In this document: piece by piece, positions 54,551-62,864 of the stretch | How positions within the stretch are numbered: the stretch's first letter is position 1 | Layout: the number at the start of each line of letters is the position of its first letter | NCBI GenBank assembly: GCA_020638575.1 | Contig: JACKIH010000003.1 | Location: 2,709,501-2,773,500 of the forward strand | Length of the DNA stretch: 64,000 nt | Direction: 5' to 3' | DNA from: Rhodospirillaceae bacterium | GTDB taxonomy: Bacteria > Pseudomonadota > Alphaproteobacteria > DSM-16000 > Inquilinaceae | Made by a program: the position numbers and the translations under genes | The notes under the pieces: generated by a model | The model's input: the letters and a program-made list of their open reading frames with translations, nothing else | Databases searched by the model: none | Told to the model about the DNA's origin: nothing

Positions 54551-55633
54551 ATGCCGCTCGTTAGCTTGCGTCAGTTGCTCGACCACGCAGCCGAGCATGG
54601 CTATGGGGTTCCCGCGTTCAACGTGAACAACATGGAGATCGTCCAGGGCATCATGCGCGCCGCCAAGCGCGCCGAGGCGCCGGTGATCCTCCAGGCGAGC
54701 CGCGGGGCCCGGTCCTATGCCGGCGACATCATGTTGCGCCACATCATCGCCGGGGCGGTCGAGAGCTACCCCGGTGTGCCGATCTGCATGCACCAGGACC
54801 ACGGCAACGAGCCAGCCACCTGCCTGTCGGCCATCGCCAACGGCTTCACCTCGGTGATGATGGACGGCTCGCTGAAGGCCGACGGCAAGACCCCGGCGGA
54901 CTACGACTACAATGTCGCCGTGACGTCGGAGGTGGTGCACATGGCCCACATGGTCGGCGTCTCGGTGGAGGGCGAGCTGGGCTGCCTGGGGTCGCTGGAG
55001 ACCGGCCAGGGCGACAAGGAGGATGGCCACGGGTTCGAGGGCACGCTGGGCCACGACCAGCTTCTCACCGATCCCGACCAGGCCATGGAGTTCGTGCTGA
55101 AGACCGAGGTGGATGCCCTGGCGGTGGCCATCGGCACCAGCCACGGGGCCTACAAGTTCACCCGCAAGCCGGACGGCGCCATCCTCGCCATGGAGGTGAT
55201 CGCCGCCATCAACGAACGGATGCCCGGCCTGCACATGGTGATGCACGGTTCCAGCTCGGTTCCCCAGGACCTGCTGGAAATCATCAACGCCCATGGCGGC
55301 AGCATCCCGCCGACCTGGGGCGTGCCGGTGGAGGAGATCCAGCAGGGCATCAAGTACGGTGTCCGCAAGGTCAACATCGACACCGACCTGCGGCTCGCCA
55401 TGACCGGACAGATCCGCAAGGTGCTGAGCGAGAAAAAGGCGGAGTTCGACCCGCGCAGCTACCTGAAGCCCTCGATCGCGGCGATCGAGGAGGTCTGCTA
55501 CAGCCGGCTGGAAGCCTTCGGCACCGCCGGCCAGGCCGCCAAGATCAAGCCGGTGCCGCTGGAAGACATGGCCAAGCGCTATGCCTCCCGCACCCTGGCA
55601 CCGCGCACCGCCACCCGCGACGCCGCCCAATAG
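54551..55633 (+). CDS. fba: class II fructose-1,6-bisphosphate aldolase
   Basis: This 360-residue zinc aldolase has PAFNVNNMEIVQGIM, the metal and catalytic CMHQDHGNE, a GELGCLGSLE segment and MHGSSSVP for the phosphate. The layout is that of the longer class II (type B) enzymes found with Calvin or pentose cycles (CbbA/Fba). The ATG at 54551 follows gagggag; a GTG at 54542 would add three residues. It cleaves fructose 1,6-bisphosphate (or sedoheptulose bisphosphate) to triose phosphates. Confidence 0.95.
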   Translation: MPLVSLRQLLDHAAEHGYGVPAFNVNNMEIVQGIMRAAKRAEAPVILQASRGARSYAGDIMLRHIIAGAVESYPGVPICMHQDHGNEPATCLSAIANGFTSVMMDGSLKADGKTPADYDYNVAVTSEVVHMAHMVGVSVEGELGCLGSLETGQGDKEDGHGFEGTLGHDQLLTDPDQAMEFVLKTEVDALAVAIGTSHGAYKFTRKPDGAILAMEVIAAINERMPGLHMVMHGSSSVPQDLLEIINAHGGSIPPTWGVPVEEIQQGIKYGVRKVNIDTDLRLAMTGQIRKVLSEKKAEFDPRSYLKPSIAAIEEVCYSRLEAFGTAGQAAKIKPVPLEDMAKRYASRTLAPRTATRDAAQ

Positions 55634-55719
55634 CCGACCCCGCGGCCGCCCGTCCGCTCCATCGGGGCGGGCGGCCGTCCCGCCGGACCTATCCCCCACC
55701 CGATCCGAAGGCAGATGCC

Positions 55720-56922
55720 ATGCGTATGGTCATCGCCCAGGGCGGCGGCCCGACCGCCGTCATCAACGAGAGTCTGGCCGCAGCGGTGCGCCGCGCCCGT
55801 GCGCTGGGGGCCAAAACCGTGCTGGGAGCCCGCAACGGCATCCGCGGGCTGGCCGAGGATCGCCTGGTCGACCTGACGGCGCTGGACGCCGCCGCACTGG
55901 ACGCCGTCGCGGCCACCGCCTGCTCGGCCCTAGGCTCCACCCGCGACAAGCCGGATGCGGCCTATCTGGAACGCGTCGCCGCCACGCTCGACCGGCGCGG
56001 GCTCGACGCCATGCTCTATATCGGCGGCAACGACACCGCCCGGACCCTGGCCCTGCTGGCCGCCAGTGCCGCAGCGGCGGGGCGGACGCTGGCGTGCGTA
56101 CACGTACCCAAGACCATCGACAACGACCTGGTGGACAGCGACCTGTCGCCCGGCTGGCCGTCCGCCGCGCGCTTCGTCGCCAACGCCTTCGCCGGGCTCG
56201 ACATGGACATGTGGGCGATGCCCGGCATCTATGTGGGTGTCGTCATGGGCCGCCATGCCGGCTGGCTGACCGCGGCCGCCGCCCTATGGCGGCGTGGCGC
56301 CGACGATGGCCCCCACCTGGTCTATGTGCCCGAGCGGCCGTTCGCGGCCGACCGCTTTGCCGACGATGTGCGGGCGGTGGCCGCCCGCCTCGGCCGCTGC
56401 GTCGTCGCGGTCTCCGAAGGGATTGCCGGGGCGGACGGCAAGCCGGCGGTGCAGGCCCTGGTGGAACAGGCCGGCGGCGAGCTGGAATGCGACGCCCACG
56501 GCAACGTTCAGCTCACCACCAGCGCGCTTGGCGAAGCCCTGCGCGGCCACCTGCTGGCCAGCGGCATCATCGGCCGCGTGCGCGCCGATACCCTCGGCTT
56601 CGTCCAGCGCGCCTATGCCGAATGCCGCAGCCCGGTGGATGTGGACGCTGCCCGGCGCGTCGGCACCGCGGCGGCCGAAGCAGCGGCCGCCGGCCATAGC
56701 GGTGCGGTCACCATCCGGGCAGACGGAGCGAGCCTGTCCACCGGCCTGGTGCCGCTCGACCGCGTGGCGGGCAAGAAGCGGCTGATGCCGGAGGAGTTTC
56801 TGGCGGCCGAAAGGGCCGATGTGGCGCCCGCCTTCCTGGAATACGCCCTGCCGCTGGTGGGGCCGCCGCCGCCGCTGGCGCATCTGGACATGGCCGCGGA
56901 CGGCACGGTGCATGTCGCCTAA
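55720..56922 (+). CDS. PPi-type 6-phosphofructokinase
   Basis: This 400-residue PfkA-superfamily enzyme has QGGGPTAVINESL, GGNDT and PKTIDND. Relative to E. coli PfkA, Asp replaces Gly104 and Lys replaces Gly124; these changes mark pyrophosphate-dependent enzymes. The Asp103 position is Asn here, as in some PPi-type subgroups. It would reversibly convert fructose 6-phosphate (or sedoheptulose 7-phosphate) to the bisphosphate, feeding the aldolase gene just upstream. It is the last gene of the catabolic operon. Confidence 0.85.
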   Translation: MRMVIAQGGGPTAVINESLAAAVRRARALGAKTVLGARNGIRGLAEDRLVDLTALDAAALDAVAATACSALGSTRDKPDAAYLERVAATLDRRGLDAMLYIGGNDTARTLALLAASAAAAGRTLACVHVPKTIDNDLVDSDLSPGWPSAARFVANAFAGLDMDMWAMPGIYVGVVMGRHAGWLTAAAALWRRGADDGPHLVYVPERPFAADRFADDVRAVAARLGRCVVAVSEGIAGADGKPAVQALVEQAGGELECDAHGNVQLTTSALGEALRGHLLASGIIGRVRADTLGFVQRAYAECRSPVDVDAARRVGTAAAEAAAAGHSGAVTIRADGASLSTGLVPLDRVAGKKRLMPEEFLAAERADVAPAFLEYALPLVGPPPPLAHLDMAADGTVHVA

Positions 56923-56950
56923 ATCAACCGGTTGGCGGTAAAGTGGAGAC

Positions 56951-57730
56951 ATGCGCCACTTTCCGCCCCGCCGCATCGTCTGCCTCACCGAAGAGACGGT
57001 GGAAACGCTCTACCTGCTGGGCGAGCAGGACCGCATCGTCGGGGTCAGCGGCTACGCCGTGCGCCCGCCCCAGGTGCGCAAGGAAAAGCCGCGGATTTCC
57101 GCCTTCACCTCGGCCGACATCCCCAAGGTCCTCGACCTCGATCCCGACCTGGTGCTGGCCTTTTCCGACATGCAGGCGGACATCGTCGCCGGACTGATGC
57201 GTGCCGGCCTGGAGGTGTATGCCTTCAACCAGCGCGACATCGCCGGCATCCTGGCGATGATCCGTACGCTGGGCGCCCTGGTGGGGGTGGTGGAGCGGGC
57301 CGACGCGCTCGCCGCCTCCCTCGATCACCGGCTGGCGGAGATCCGCGCCAAGTGGTCCGGCGGGCCGCGCCCCAAGGTGTTCTTCGAGGAATGGGATGAG
57401 CCCTTGATCTGCGGCATCGGCTGGGTGTCGGAACTGATCGAGGTGGCCGGCGGCATCGATGTCTGCGCCGACCGCCGCGACGCCGCCGCAGCGCGCGAGC
57501 GCATCGTGCCGCCCGAAGAGGTGGTGGCGGCTGCCCCCGACGTGATCCTGGCATCGTGGTGCGGCAAGAAGGTGCGCGCGGAAAAGATCGCCGCCCGGCC
57601 CGGCTGGCAGGCGATCCCGGCGGTGGCCACCGGACGCATCGTGGAGATCAAGTCGCCGCTCATCCTGCAGCCCGGTCCGGCGGCCCTGACCGACGGCCTG
57701 GATGCCCTGGTCGCTGCCCTCCATCCCTGA
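56951..57730 (+). CDS. BtuF/FepB-type (helical-backbone) metal-chelate binding protein, no signal peptide
   Basis: This 259-residue protein has the two-lobed Peripla_BP_2 fold: RIVCLTEETVETLYLLG, the SADIPKVLDLDPDLVLAFS segment, a long backbone helix (about 100-135), and ERIVPPEEVVAAAPDVILASWCG. This is the cobalamin/siderophore-binding class. No signal peptide is visible from the chosen ATG (ggag upstream), and no permease or ATPase is adjacent. It may be a cytoplasmic adaptation or a lone binding protein. Confidence 0.8.
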   Translation: MRHFPPRRIVCLTEETVETLYLLGEQDRIVGVSGYAVRPPQVRKEKPRISAFTSADIPKVLDLDPDLVLAFSDMQADIVAGLMRAGLEVYAFNQRDIAGILAMIRTLGALVGVVERADALAASLDHRLAEIRAKWSGGPRPKVFFEEWDEPLICGIGWVSELIEVAGGIDVCADRRDAAAARERIVPPEEVVAAAPDVILASWCGKKVRAEKIAARPGWQAIPAVATGRIVEIKSPLILQPGPAALTDGLDALVAALHP

Positions 57731-57856
57731 CGGACGGCTCCGCATTCCTTGCGTCGCAGCAAACGAGCGGCTATGCCGCTGGCACCGGTTGCGGACCCGG
57801 TTACCCCACACCACCGCGGGTGCGACGGCCGCAACCACCCCAAGGGGTAGCTCTCC

Positions 57857-58975
57857 ATGGCCGACTCCACTCCCGTCACCGGCTTGCCGTCACCCCCCGG
57901 CGCTGTGCCCGCAGCATCGGCGCCGGCAGTCGACGTGTCGGTGGTGGTGCCGGTGCTCAACGAGGAGGGCAGCGTTGCGGAACTGGCCCGGCGGATCGCC
58001 GAGGTGCTGGCGGCGACGCCCTGGACGTGGGAGCTGGTCTTCATCGACGACGGCAGCAGCGATGCCACGCCGCAGGTGCTGGCCGGCCTCGCCGCCGCTG
58101 CGCCCGGCGTGCGGGTGCTGACGCTCCAGCGCAACTTCGGCAAGGCCGCAGCCCTCACCGCCGGGTTCGATGCGGCGCAGGGACGCTACGTCGTCACCAT
58201 GGACGCCGATCTGCAGGACGACCCGGCGGAAATCCCCCGCTTCGTCGCCATGCTGAAGGCCGGTGCGGATGTGGTGAGCGGCTGGAAGAAGGTGCGCAAC
58301 GACCCGCTCGACAAGACCCTGCCGTCCAAATTGTTCAACTGGGTCACCCGCCGCGTCTCCGGCGTGCAGCTCAACGATTTCAACTGCGGCTTCAAGGGCT
58401 ACCGGGCACGCACGCTGGAGCACCTCAACCTCTATGGCGAGCTGCACCGCTTCATCCCGGTGATCCTGCACTGGCAGGGCTTCCGGGTGGGCGAACTGGC
58501 CGTGCAGCACCATCCCCGCCGGCACGGCCGCTCCAAGTATGGCGTGTCGCGCCTGTTCAAGGGGTTCTTCGACCTGCTGACGGTGGTGCTGCTGACACGC
58601 TACCGCGCCCGGCCGCTGCACCTCTTCGGCTATCTGGGCACCGCGGCGGGCGCCCTGGGCGGGCTGATCCTCGCCTACCTGGCGGTGCTGTGGCTGCTGG
58701 GCTACGGTCCCATCGGCACGCGCCCGCTGCTCATCTTCGGGCTGCTGCTGGTGGTGGTGGGGGTGCAGTTCTTCTGCACCGGGCTGGTGGCCGAGCTGAT
58801 CCGCGAGACCACGACGCGCCGCCAGCCGCCCTATGTGGTGCGCCCGCCGGAGGAGACGGGCGACGCATTCATCCAGGTCCCGCCTGGCCCCGTCCCGCCC
58901 GGCCCCGTCCCGCCTGGCCCCGTCCCGCCCGGCCCCGTCCCGCCTGACCACGACCCGCCGCCGCACTCCGACTGA
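57857..58975 (+). CDS. polyprenyl-phosphate glycosyltransferase, GT2, with repeat tail (GtrB/DPM1-like)
   Basis: This 372-residue protein has a GT-A domain (about 30-250: VSVVVPVLNEEGSVAELARRI, VTMDADLQDDPAEIP, RRHGRSKYGVSRLFKGF) and two membrane helices (about 255-315), then a Pro-rich cytoplasmic tail. The tail contains four PGPVP units from a 15-base tandem repeat. The enzyme likely makes an undecaprenyl-phosphate sugar on the inner membrane. No GtrA or GT-C partner is adjacent here; the set at 39196-41999 has its own GtrB-like enzyme. Confidence 0.88.
   Translation: MADSTPVTGLPSPPGAVPAASAPAVDVSVVVPVLNEEGSVAELARRIAEVLAATPWTWELVFIDDGSSDATPQVLAGLAAAAPGVRVLTLQRNFGKAAALTAGFDAAQGRYVVTMDADLQDDPAEIPRFVAMLKAGADVVSGWKKVRNDPLDKTLPSKLFNWVTRRVSGVQLNDFNCGFKGYRARTLEHLNLYGELHRFIPVILHWQGFRVGELAVQHHPRRHGRSKYGVSRLFKGFFDLLTVVLLTRYRARPLHLFGYLGTAAGALGGLILAYLAVLWLLGYGPIGTRPLLIFGLLLVVVGVQFFCTGLVAELIRETTTRRQPPYVVRPPEETGDAFIQVPPGPVPPGPVPPGPVPPGPVPPDHDPPPHSD
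58880..58945 (+). repeat. 15-base tandem repeat encoding PGPVP units
   Basis: About four copies of a 15-base unit (CCTGGCCCCGTCCCG with C/T alternation) encode the Pro-rich C-terminal tail of the glycosyltransferase. The length is a multiple of three, so copy changes keep the frame. Confidence 0.85.
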
Positions 58976-59022
58976 CGGCGCCCGCCCGCAGCTATTCTGG
59001 ACCGCAACGCAGGGAAAAACCG

Positions 59023-60336
59023 GTGATCCAAGCCCCCCGCATGTACAACCTGTTTCCGCTTCTTGCCGGCCCGGTGGAGACCTGGTCGGCGCATCTGCCG
59101 CGCATTGCCGATCTGGGGTTCGACTGGATCTATCTGAACCCGTTCCACCTGCCGGGCTTTTCGGGCTCGCTTTACGCCATCAAGGATTTCGCGCGCCTGC
59201 ATCCGGTCCTGCAGGGCGACTCCCACAAGCCGGCGGCCGACCTCATCGCCGGCTTCACCTGGGCCGCCCGCGAGCACGGGCTGAAGGTGATGGCCGACCT
59301 CGTCATCAACCACACCGCCAAGGATGCGCTGCTGACGCAGAGCGCTCCCCATTGGTACCGGCGCGACGAGAAGGGCGAGCTCTATTCACCCCGCGCCGTC
59401 GATCCCGACGACCCGCAGAACGTCACCATCTGGGGCGACCTGGCGGAGATCGACTACGCCAAGGAGGAGCTGCGCACCGAGCAGATCGCCTATTGGAGTG
59501 CTCTGGTGCAAGGCTACCTGGACCAGGGGATCGCCGGTTTCCGCTGCGATGCCGCCTACCAGGTGCCGGCCCAGGTGTGGCGCCCGCTGATCGAGGTGGC
59601 GCGCGCCGCCGCCCCGCACGCCGTCTTCGCCGCGGAGACGCTGGGTTGCACCGTGGAGCAGGTGGAGGATCTGGCCGATGCCGGCTTCGACTACCTGTTC
59701 AACAGTTCCAAATGGTGGGACTTCAAGGCGCCGTGGCTGCTGGAGCAGTATGAGGACTTCCGCCACATCGCGCCGTCCATCGCCTTTCCCGAAAGCCACG
59801 ATACGCCGCGCCTGGTCAACGACCTGGGCGATGGCGCCGACCTGGTGGAGGTGGAGCGCACCTATCGGCTGCGCTACCTGTTCGCCGCGGTGTTCTCCAG
59901 CGGCGTCATGATGCCCATCGGCTACGAATACGGTGCTGGCGACTCGCTGCATGTGGTGAAGAGCCGGCCGGAGCAGTGGGCAGGCCTGGAGCGGCGGCCG
60001 CGCTTCGACCTGTCGAGCTTCCTGAAGGCAGTCAACGCCGTGAAGGCGCGGGTGCCGGCGCTCAACGTGGAAGGCCCGCAGCGCCGGGTGAGTGCGGAGG
60101 ACGCCGCGGTGGTGGCGCTGCTGCGCGAAGGCACCGAGGCGGCACCCGGGGCGGTGCTGTCGCTGGTCAATCCCGGAACCGACGGGCCGGAATCGGTGGA
60201 CCTGGCGGCGCTCGACGTGCCGGAGGGGGCGCTCGACGGCCTGGCGGAGGTGACGCCCGGCGCCACCGATGGGCCGCTCGACCCGGCCGCCACGCTGACC
60301 GTCGGCAGCCTGCAGATGCGGGTGTTCGCCAGATAG
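59023..60336 (+). CDS. GH13 alpha-amylase family enzyme (GlgE-like catalytic domain)
   Basis: This 437-residue protein is a compact GH13 barrel with catalytic Asp in GFRCDAAYQVP, Glu in FAAETLG and Asp in ESHDTPR, followed by a short C-terminal beta domain. The GFRCDAA...VPAQVWRPLI stretch resembles the GlgE maltosyltransferase core, but GlgE's large N-terminal domains are absent. It starts at GTG 59023 behind aggg; an ATG at 59041 is also possible. It may act on maltose-like or short glucan substrates. No partner genes are adjacent. Confidence 0.8.
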   Translation: MIQAPRMYNLFPLLAGPVETWSAHLPRIADLGFDWIYLNPFHLPGFSGSLYAIKDFARLHPVLQGDSHKPAADLIAGFTWAAREHGLKVMADLVINHTAKDALLTQSAPHWYRRDEKGELYSPRAVDPDDPQNVTIWGDLAEIDYAKEELRTEQIAYWSALVQGYLDQGIAGFRCDAAYQVPAQVWRPLIEVARAAAPHAVFAAETLGCTVEQVEDLADAGFDYLFNSSKWWDFKAPWLLEQYEDFRHIAPSIAFPESHDTPRLVNDLGDGADLVEVERTYRLRYLFAAVFSSGVMMPIGYEYGAGDSLHVVKSRPEQWAGLERRPRFDLSSFLKAVNAVKARVPALNVEGPQRRVSAEDAAVVALLREGTEAAPGAVLSLVNPGTDGPESVDLAALDVPEGALDGLAEVTPGATDGPLDPAATLTVGSLQMRVFAR

Positions 60337-60368
60337 GGGCTCGGGGCTTCAGGCTGTTGGCGGCGGGC

Positions 60369-61175
60369 TCAGGTCAGCATGCGGTAGGCGGTGATCGCCA
60401 GGAAGATGGCAAAGCAGCGCTTCAGCCATAGCCGGTTGAGCGTGTGCGCCAGGTGGGCGCCGACGGGTGCGAAGAACACCGTGGCCACGCCCAGCACCGC
60501 GGCCGCCGGCAGGCTGACATAGCCGAAGCTGAGCGGCGGCCGGCCCTCCACCCCCCAGCCGTTCCACAGGTAGCCGATCACGCCGGGGGCGGCGATCACC
60601 AGGCCGAACACGGCCGCCGTGCCCACCGCCCGGTGGATCGGCGTGCCGAACAGGCTGAGGGTGGGCACCGACATGGTGCCGCCGCCGATCCCCATGAGCG
60701 AGGAGATGAAGCCGATGGTGCCGGCCATGGCGTAGTTGGCGGCGCGCGAGGCGGGCAGGCTTTCGGCCACCACGATGGTCTTGGGCAGCGCCATGTTGAT
60801 GGCCACCACCAGAGCCACCACGCCGAACACGCCGGCCAGTGCCGAGGCATCGAGGAAGCCGGCGATGACGCCGCCGGTGGCCGCCCCCAAGGCCACGCCG
60901 GGCGCCCACACGCGGACCAGGCCCATGTCGACGCTGCCGCGCCGGTGATGGGCGCGCATGGAGGAAATGGAGGTGGGGATGATGACGGCCAGCGACGTCG
61001 CCACCGCGCAGTGCAGCGCCACCTCCGGGTCCACGTGCAGGACCGGCGACAGCCAGTAGAGGACGGGGACGATGACGATACCGCCGCCGACCCCGAGCAG
61101 GCCGGCGATCAGCCCGGCCACGATCCCTCCGCCGATCAGGCTGCCCCCGATCAGCAGCAGCGTCCCCGCATCCAT
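60369..61175 (-). CDS. TSUP (TauE/SafE) family permease
   Basis: This 268-residue protein has about eight membrane helices and the duplicated TSUP motif GLLGVGGGIVIVPVLYWL in the first half and SSLMGIGGGTMSVPTLSLFG in the second. Members export or import sulfite, sulfonates or other organosulfur anions. Aagggg lies upstream of the ATG. It is transcribed toward the GH13 gene and stands alone. Confidence 0.92.
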   Translation of the reverse strand: MDAGTLLLIGGSLIGGGIVAGLIAGLLGVGGGIVIVPVLYWLSPVLHVDPEVALHCAVATSLAVIIPTSISSMRAHHRRGSVDMGLVRVWAPGVALGAATGGVIAGFLDASALAGVFGVVALVVAINMALPKTIVVAESLPASRAANYAMAGTIGFISSLMGIGGGTMSVPTLSLFGTPIHRAVGTAAVFGLVIAAPGVIGYLWNGWGVEGRPPLSFGYVSLPAAAVLGVATVFFAPVGAHLAHTLNRLWLKRCFAIFLAITAYRMLT

Positions 61176-61289
61176 GCCCGTGCCCCTTCAACCAGCGCTT
61201 GTCCGGTCATAGGCGCTCGTTCCGTTACGGTCCAGCCGATGCCGGAAGCGATTCCTCTTGAAGCCAAAACACACTAGGCTCGCCGCACC

Positions 61290-62393
61290 ATGCCGATCAC
61301 GCCGCGCGACCATCTGTTCGAGACCCCCTGGGCGTTCGACTTCGTTCCGGCGGTGCGCCTGCTGGAAGCGGAGGGCCGTGCCACCGCCCGCGATCCGCGC
61401 TTCCAGGGCCGTGCCCCGGTGGGCGGCGATGGCGATCCGGCGCGCGAATCCGTGCGGCTGCGCGGCACCTACTCCATGGCCTTCCCGGCGGCCCAGGTGG
61501 ACGGGCTCAACACGCCGAAGGTGGACCCCGAGCGCCCGCCGGACAGCCGCCCGCCCGGCCCGCCGGAGATGACCGTCAACGTGCTCGGGCTCACCGGCAT
61601 CATGGGGGCGATGCCGCGCCACTACACCGAAACGCTGATCGCCGATCTGCGCGGCCGCAGCTTCGCGCTGCGCGACTTCCTGGACATGATCAACCACCGC
61701 ATGCTGTCGCTGATGGTGCGCGGCTGGGAGAAGTACCGCCTGCCCCAGGCCTACGAGCGCCACGGCGCCGGCGGCGAGGATCCGGTCAGCCAGTTCATCT
61801 ACGCCATCACGGGCTTCGGCACCGACCATCTGCGCGGCCGCCTGGCGCCGGGTGCCGACGGCCGCCCCACCGTCGCCGACGAAGCGCTGCTCTACTATTC
61901 CGGCCTGATGTCCCATGCGCCGAAATCGGCGATCGGGCTGCAGGCACTGTTGACGGACTATTTCGAGCGCTCGGTGCGGGTGGTGCAGTTCCGCGGCCAC
62001 TGGATCGAGCTGGAGGCCAGCGAGCAGAGCCGCATGCCCAACACCGCACTGCCCCAGGGCCGCTATTGCCGGCTGGGGATCGATGCGGTGGCCGGCAGCC
62101 GCGTGTGGGACGTGCAGTCGGGCCTGCGGGTGGTGATCGGCCCGCTGACCTATAAGCAGTTCATCCGCTTCATGCCGGGCGGCGGCGACCTGAAGCGGCT
62201 GGCCCACCTCATCCGGCTCTATCTGGGGCCGGCGGTGAGCTGCGAGGCCCAGGTGATCCTGCGCCGCGACCAGGTGCCGAACCTGGCTCTGGGCGGCGAG
62301 GTGCGCCCGCAGCTCGGCTGGAACACCTGGGCGTGTTCGGAACCGCCGCGCAAGGACGTCGACGACGCCGTCTACCTGCTCGACGTCCTGTAG
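61290..62393 (+). CDS. tssG: type VI secretion baseplate subunit TssG (orphan)
   Basis: This 367-residue protein matches TssG/ImpH/VasB: an early FDFVPAVRLLE, then LRGTYSMAFPAAQV, the diagnostic TVNVLGLTGIMGAMPRHYTE, LRDFLDMINHRMLSLMVRGWEKYRLPQAYER and a C-terminal barrel-like half. TssG works with TssE, TssF and TssK in the T6SS baseplate. None of these partners is in the window; its neighbours are TSUP and TRAP genes. It is full length and intact, so it may be part of a split T6SS locus. Confidence 0.9.
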   Translation: MPITPRDHLFETPWAFDFVPAVRLLEAEGRATARDPRFQGRAPVGGDGDPARESVRLRGTYSMAFPAAQVDGLNTPKVDPERPPDSRPPGPPEMTVNVLGLTGIMGAMPRHYTETLIADLRGRSFALRDFLDMINHRMLSLMVRGWEKYRLPQAYERHGAGGEDPVSQFIYAITGFGTDHLRGRLAPGADGRPTVADEALLYYSGLMSHAPKSAIGLQALLTDYFERSVRVVQFRGHWIELEASEQSRMPNTALPQGRYCRLGIDAVAGSRVWDVQSGLRVVIGPLTYKQFIRFMPGGGDLKRLAHLIRLYLGPAVSCEAQVILRRDQVPNLALGGEVRPQLGWNTWACSEPPRKDVDDAVYLLDVL

Positions 62394-62446
62394 GCCATGT
62401 CCCTTTCAGTCTGCGCCGGCCGGCACGTCCGGCCTGGACTCCGGAC

Positions 62447-62479
62447 AAAAAAAGCCCCGGCGGAGGGGCTTGCCGGGGC
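62447..62479 (-). terminator. intrinsic terminator (minus strand)
   Basis: GCCCCGGC (62454-62461) and GCCGGGGC (62472-62479) form a GC stem. Read on the minus strand it is followed by seven T (62453-62447). It is the second of two terminators downstream of dctM and also faces the end of tssG. Confidence 0.75.
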
Positions 62480-62641
62480 GAAGTCGATGAGGGTTAACAG
62501 GATGGCGTCACCCTAATCCCCCCCGATCCGGCCCGCTGTGCGCTCCGTCACACCTGATGCCGCCGAACCGACGAAGCGACCCATCGGCTCGGCTCGCGGG
62601 CACGCTGGCATGGGTGCGGGCGGCGAAGAGGGGGGCGGGGC

Positions 62642-62687
62642 GGGGGAGTGGGCTAGGACCGAGTCCGCCAAAGGCAAGAAGGCTCTA
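62642..62687. repeat. short dispersed repeat, copy 2 (46 bases)
   Basis: 39 of 46 bases match 44936-44981. Both copies lie between genes, and both lie next to minus-strand transcript ends. Confidence 0.65.
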
Positions 62688-62723
62688 ACGGGCGCGCGGC
62701 CACCGCAACAGAGTGTTCACAAG

Positions 62724-62754
62724 AAAAATGCCCTGTCGCGCGCTGCGACAGGGC
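62724..62754 (-). terminator. intrinsic terminator after dctM
   Basis: GCCCTGTCGC (62730-62739) and GCGACAGGGC (62745-62754) make a perfect 10-base stem with a 5-base loop. On the minus strand it is followed by ATTTTTCTT. It lies 110 bases past the dctM stop and is a convincing Rho-independent terminator. Confidence 0.85.
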
Positions 62755-62864
62755 GGAGTCGGGACTTCAGGAGCACTCACGATCCCATATATGGGCCGAA
62801 GCCCGGGATCATGCTGTGACCGGGGTCACTCCACAGAGCATACACCCGGTCCACTAACCATAGG

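Larger units (their letters stand above)
62394..62864. other. 471-base gene-free stretch rich in hairpins
   Basis: This region lies between tssG and the convergent dctM. It contains two intrinsic-terminator-like hairpins for the minus strand (62447-62479 and 62724-62754), the short dispersed repeat copy 2 (62642-62687), a GATCCC...GGGATC stem near 62781-62810 and GTGACC-GG-GGTCAC near 62817-62830. No coding frame is supported. Confidence 0.5.

Noticed and set aside
49508..55699. Open minus-strand frame of over 2000 codons opposite the catabolic operon
   Set aside because: It mirrors five well-supported plus-strand genes; composition is His/Val/Gly-rich with no recognisable domain.
62781..62830. 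Additional hairpins GATCCC/GGGATC and GTGACC/GGTCAC as operators for dctM
   Set aside because: They lie downstream of dctM, not upstream, so operator function for it is unlikely; listed only as part of the gene-free stretch.
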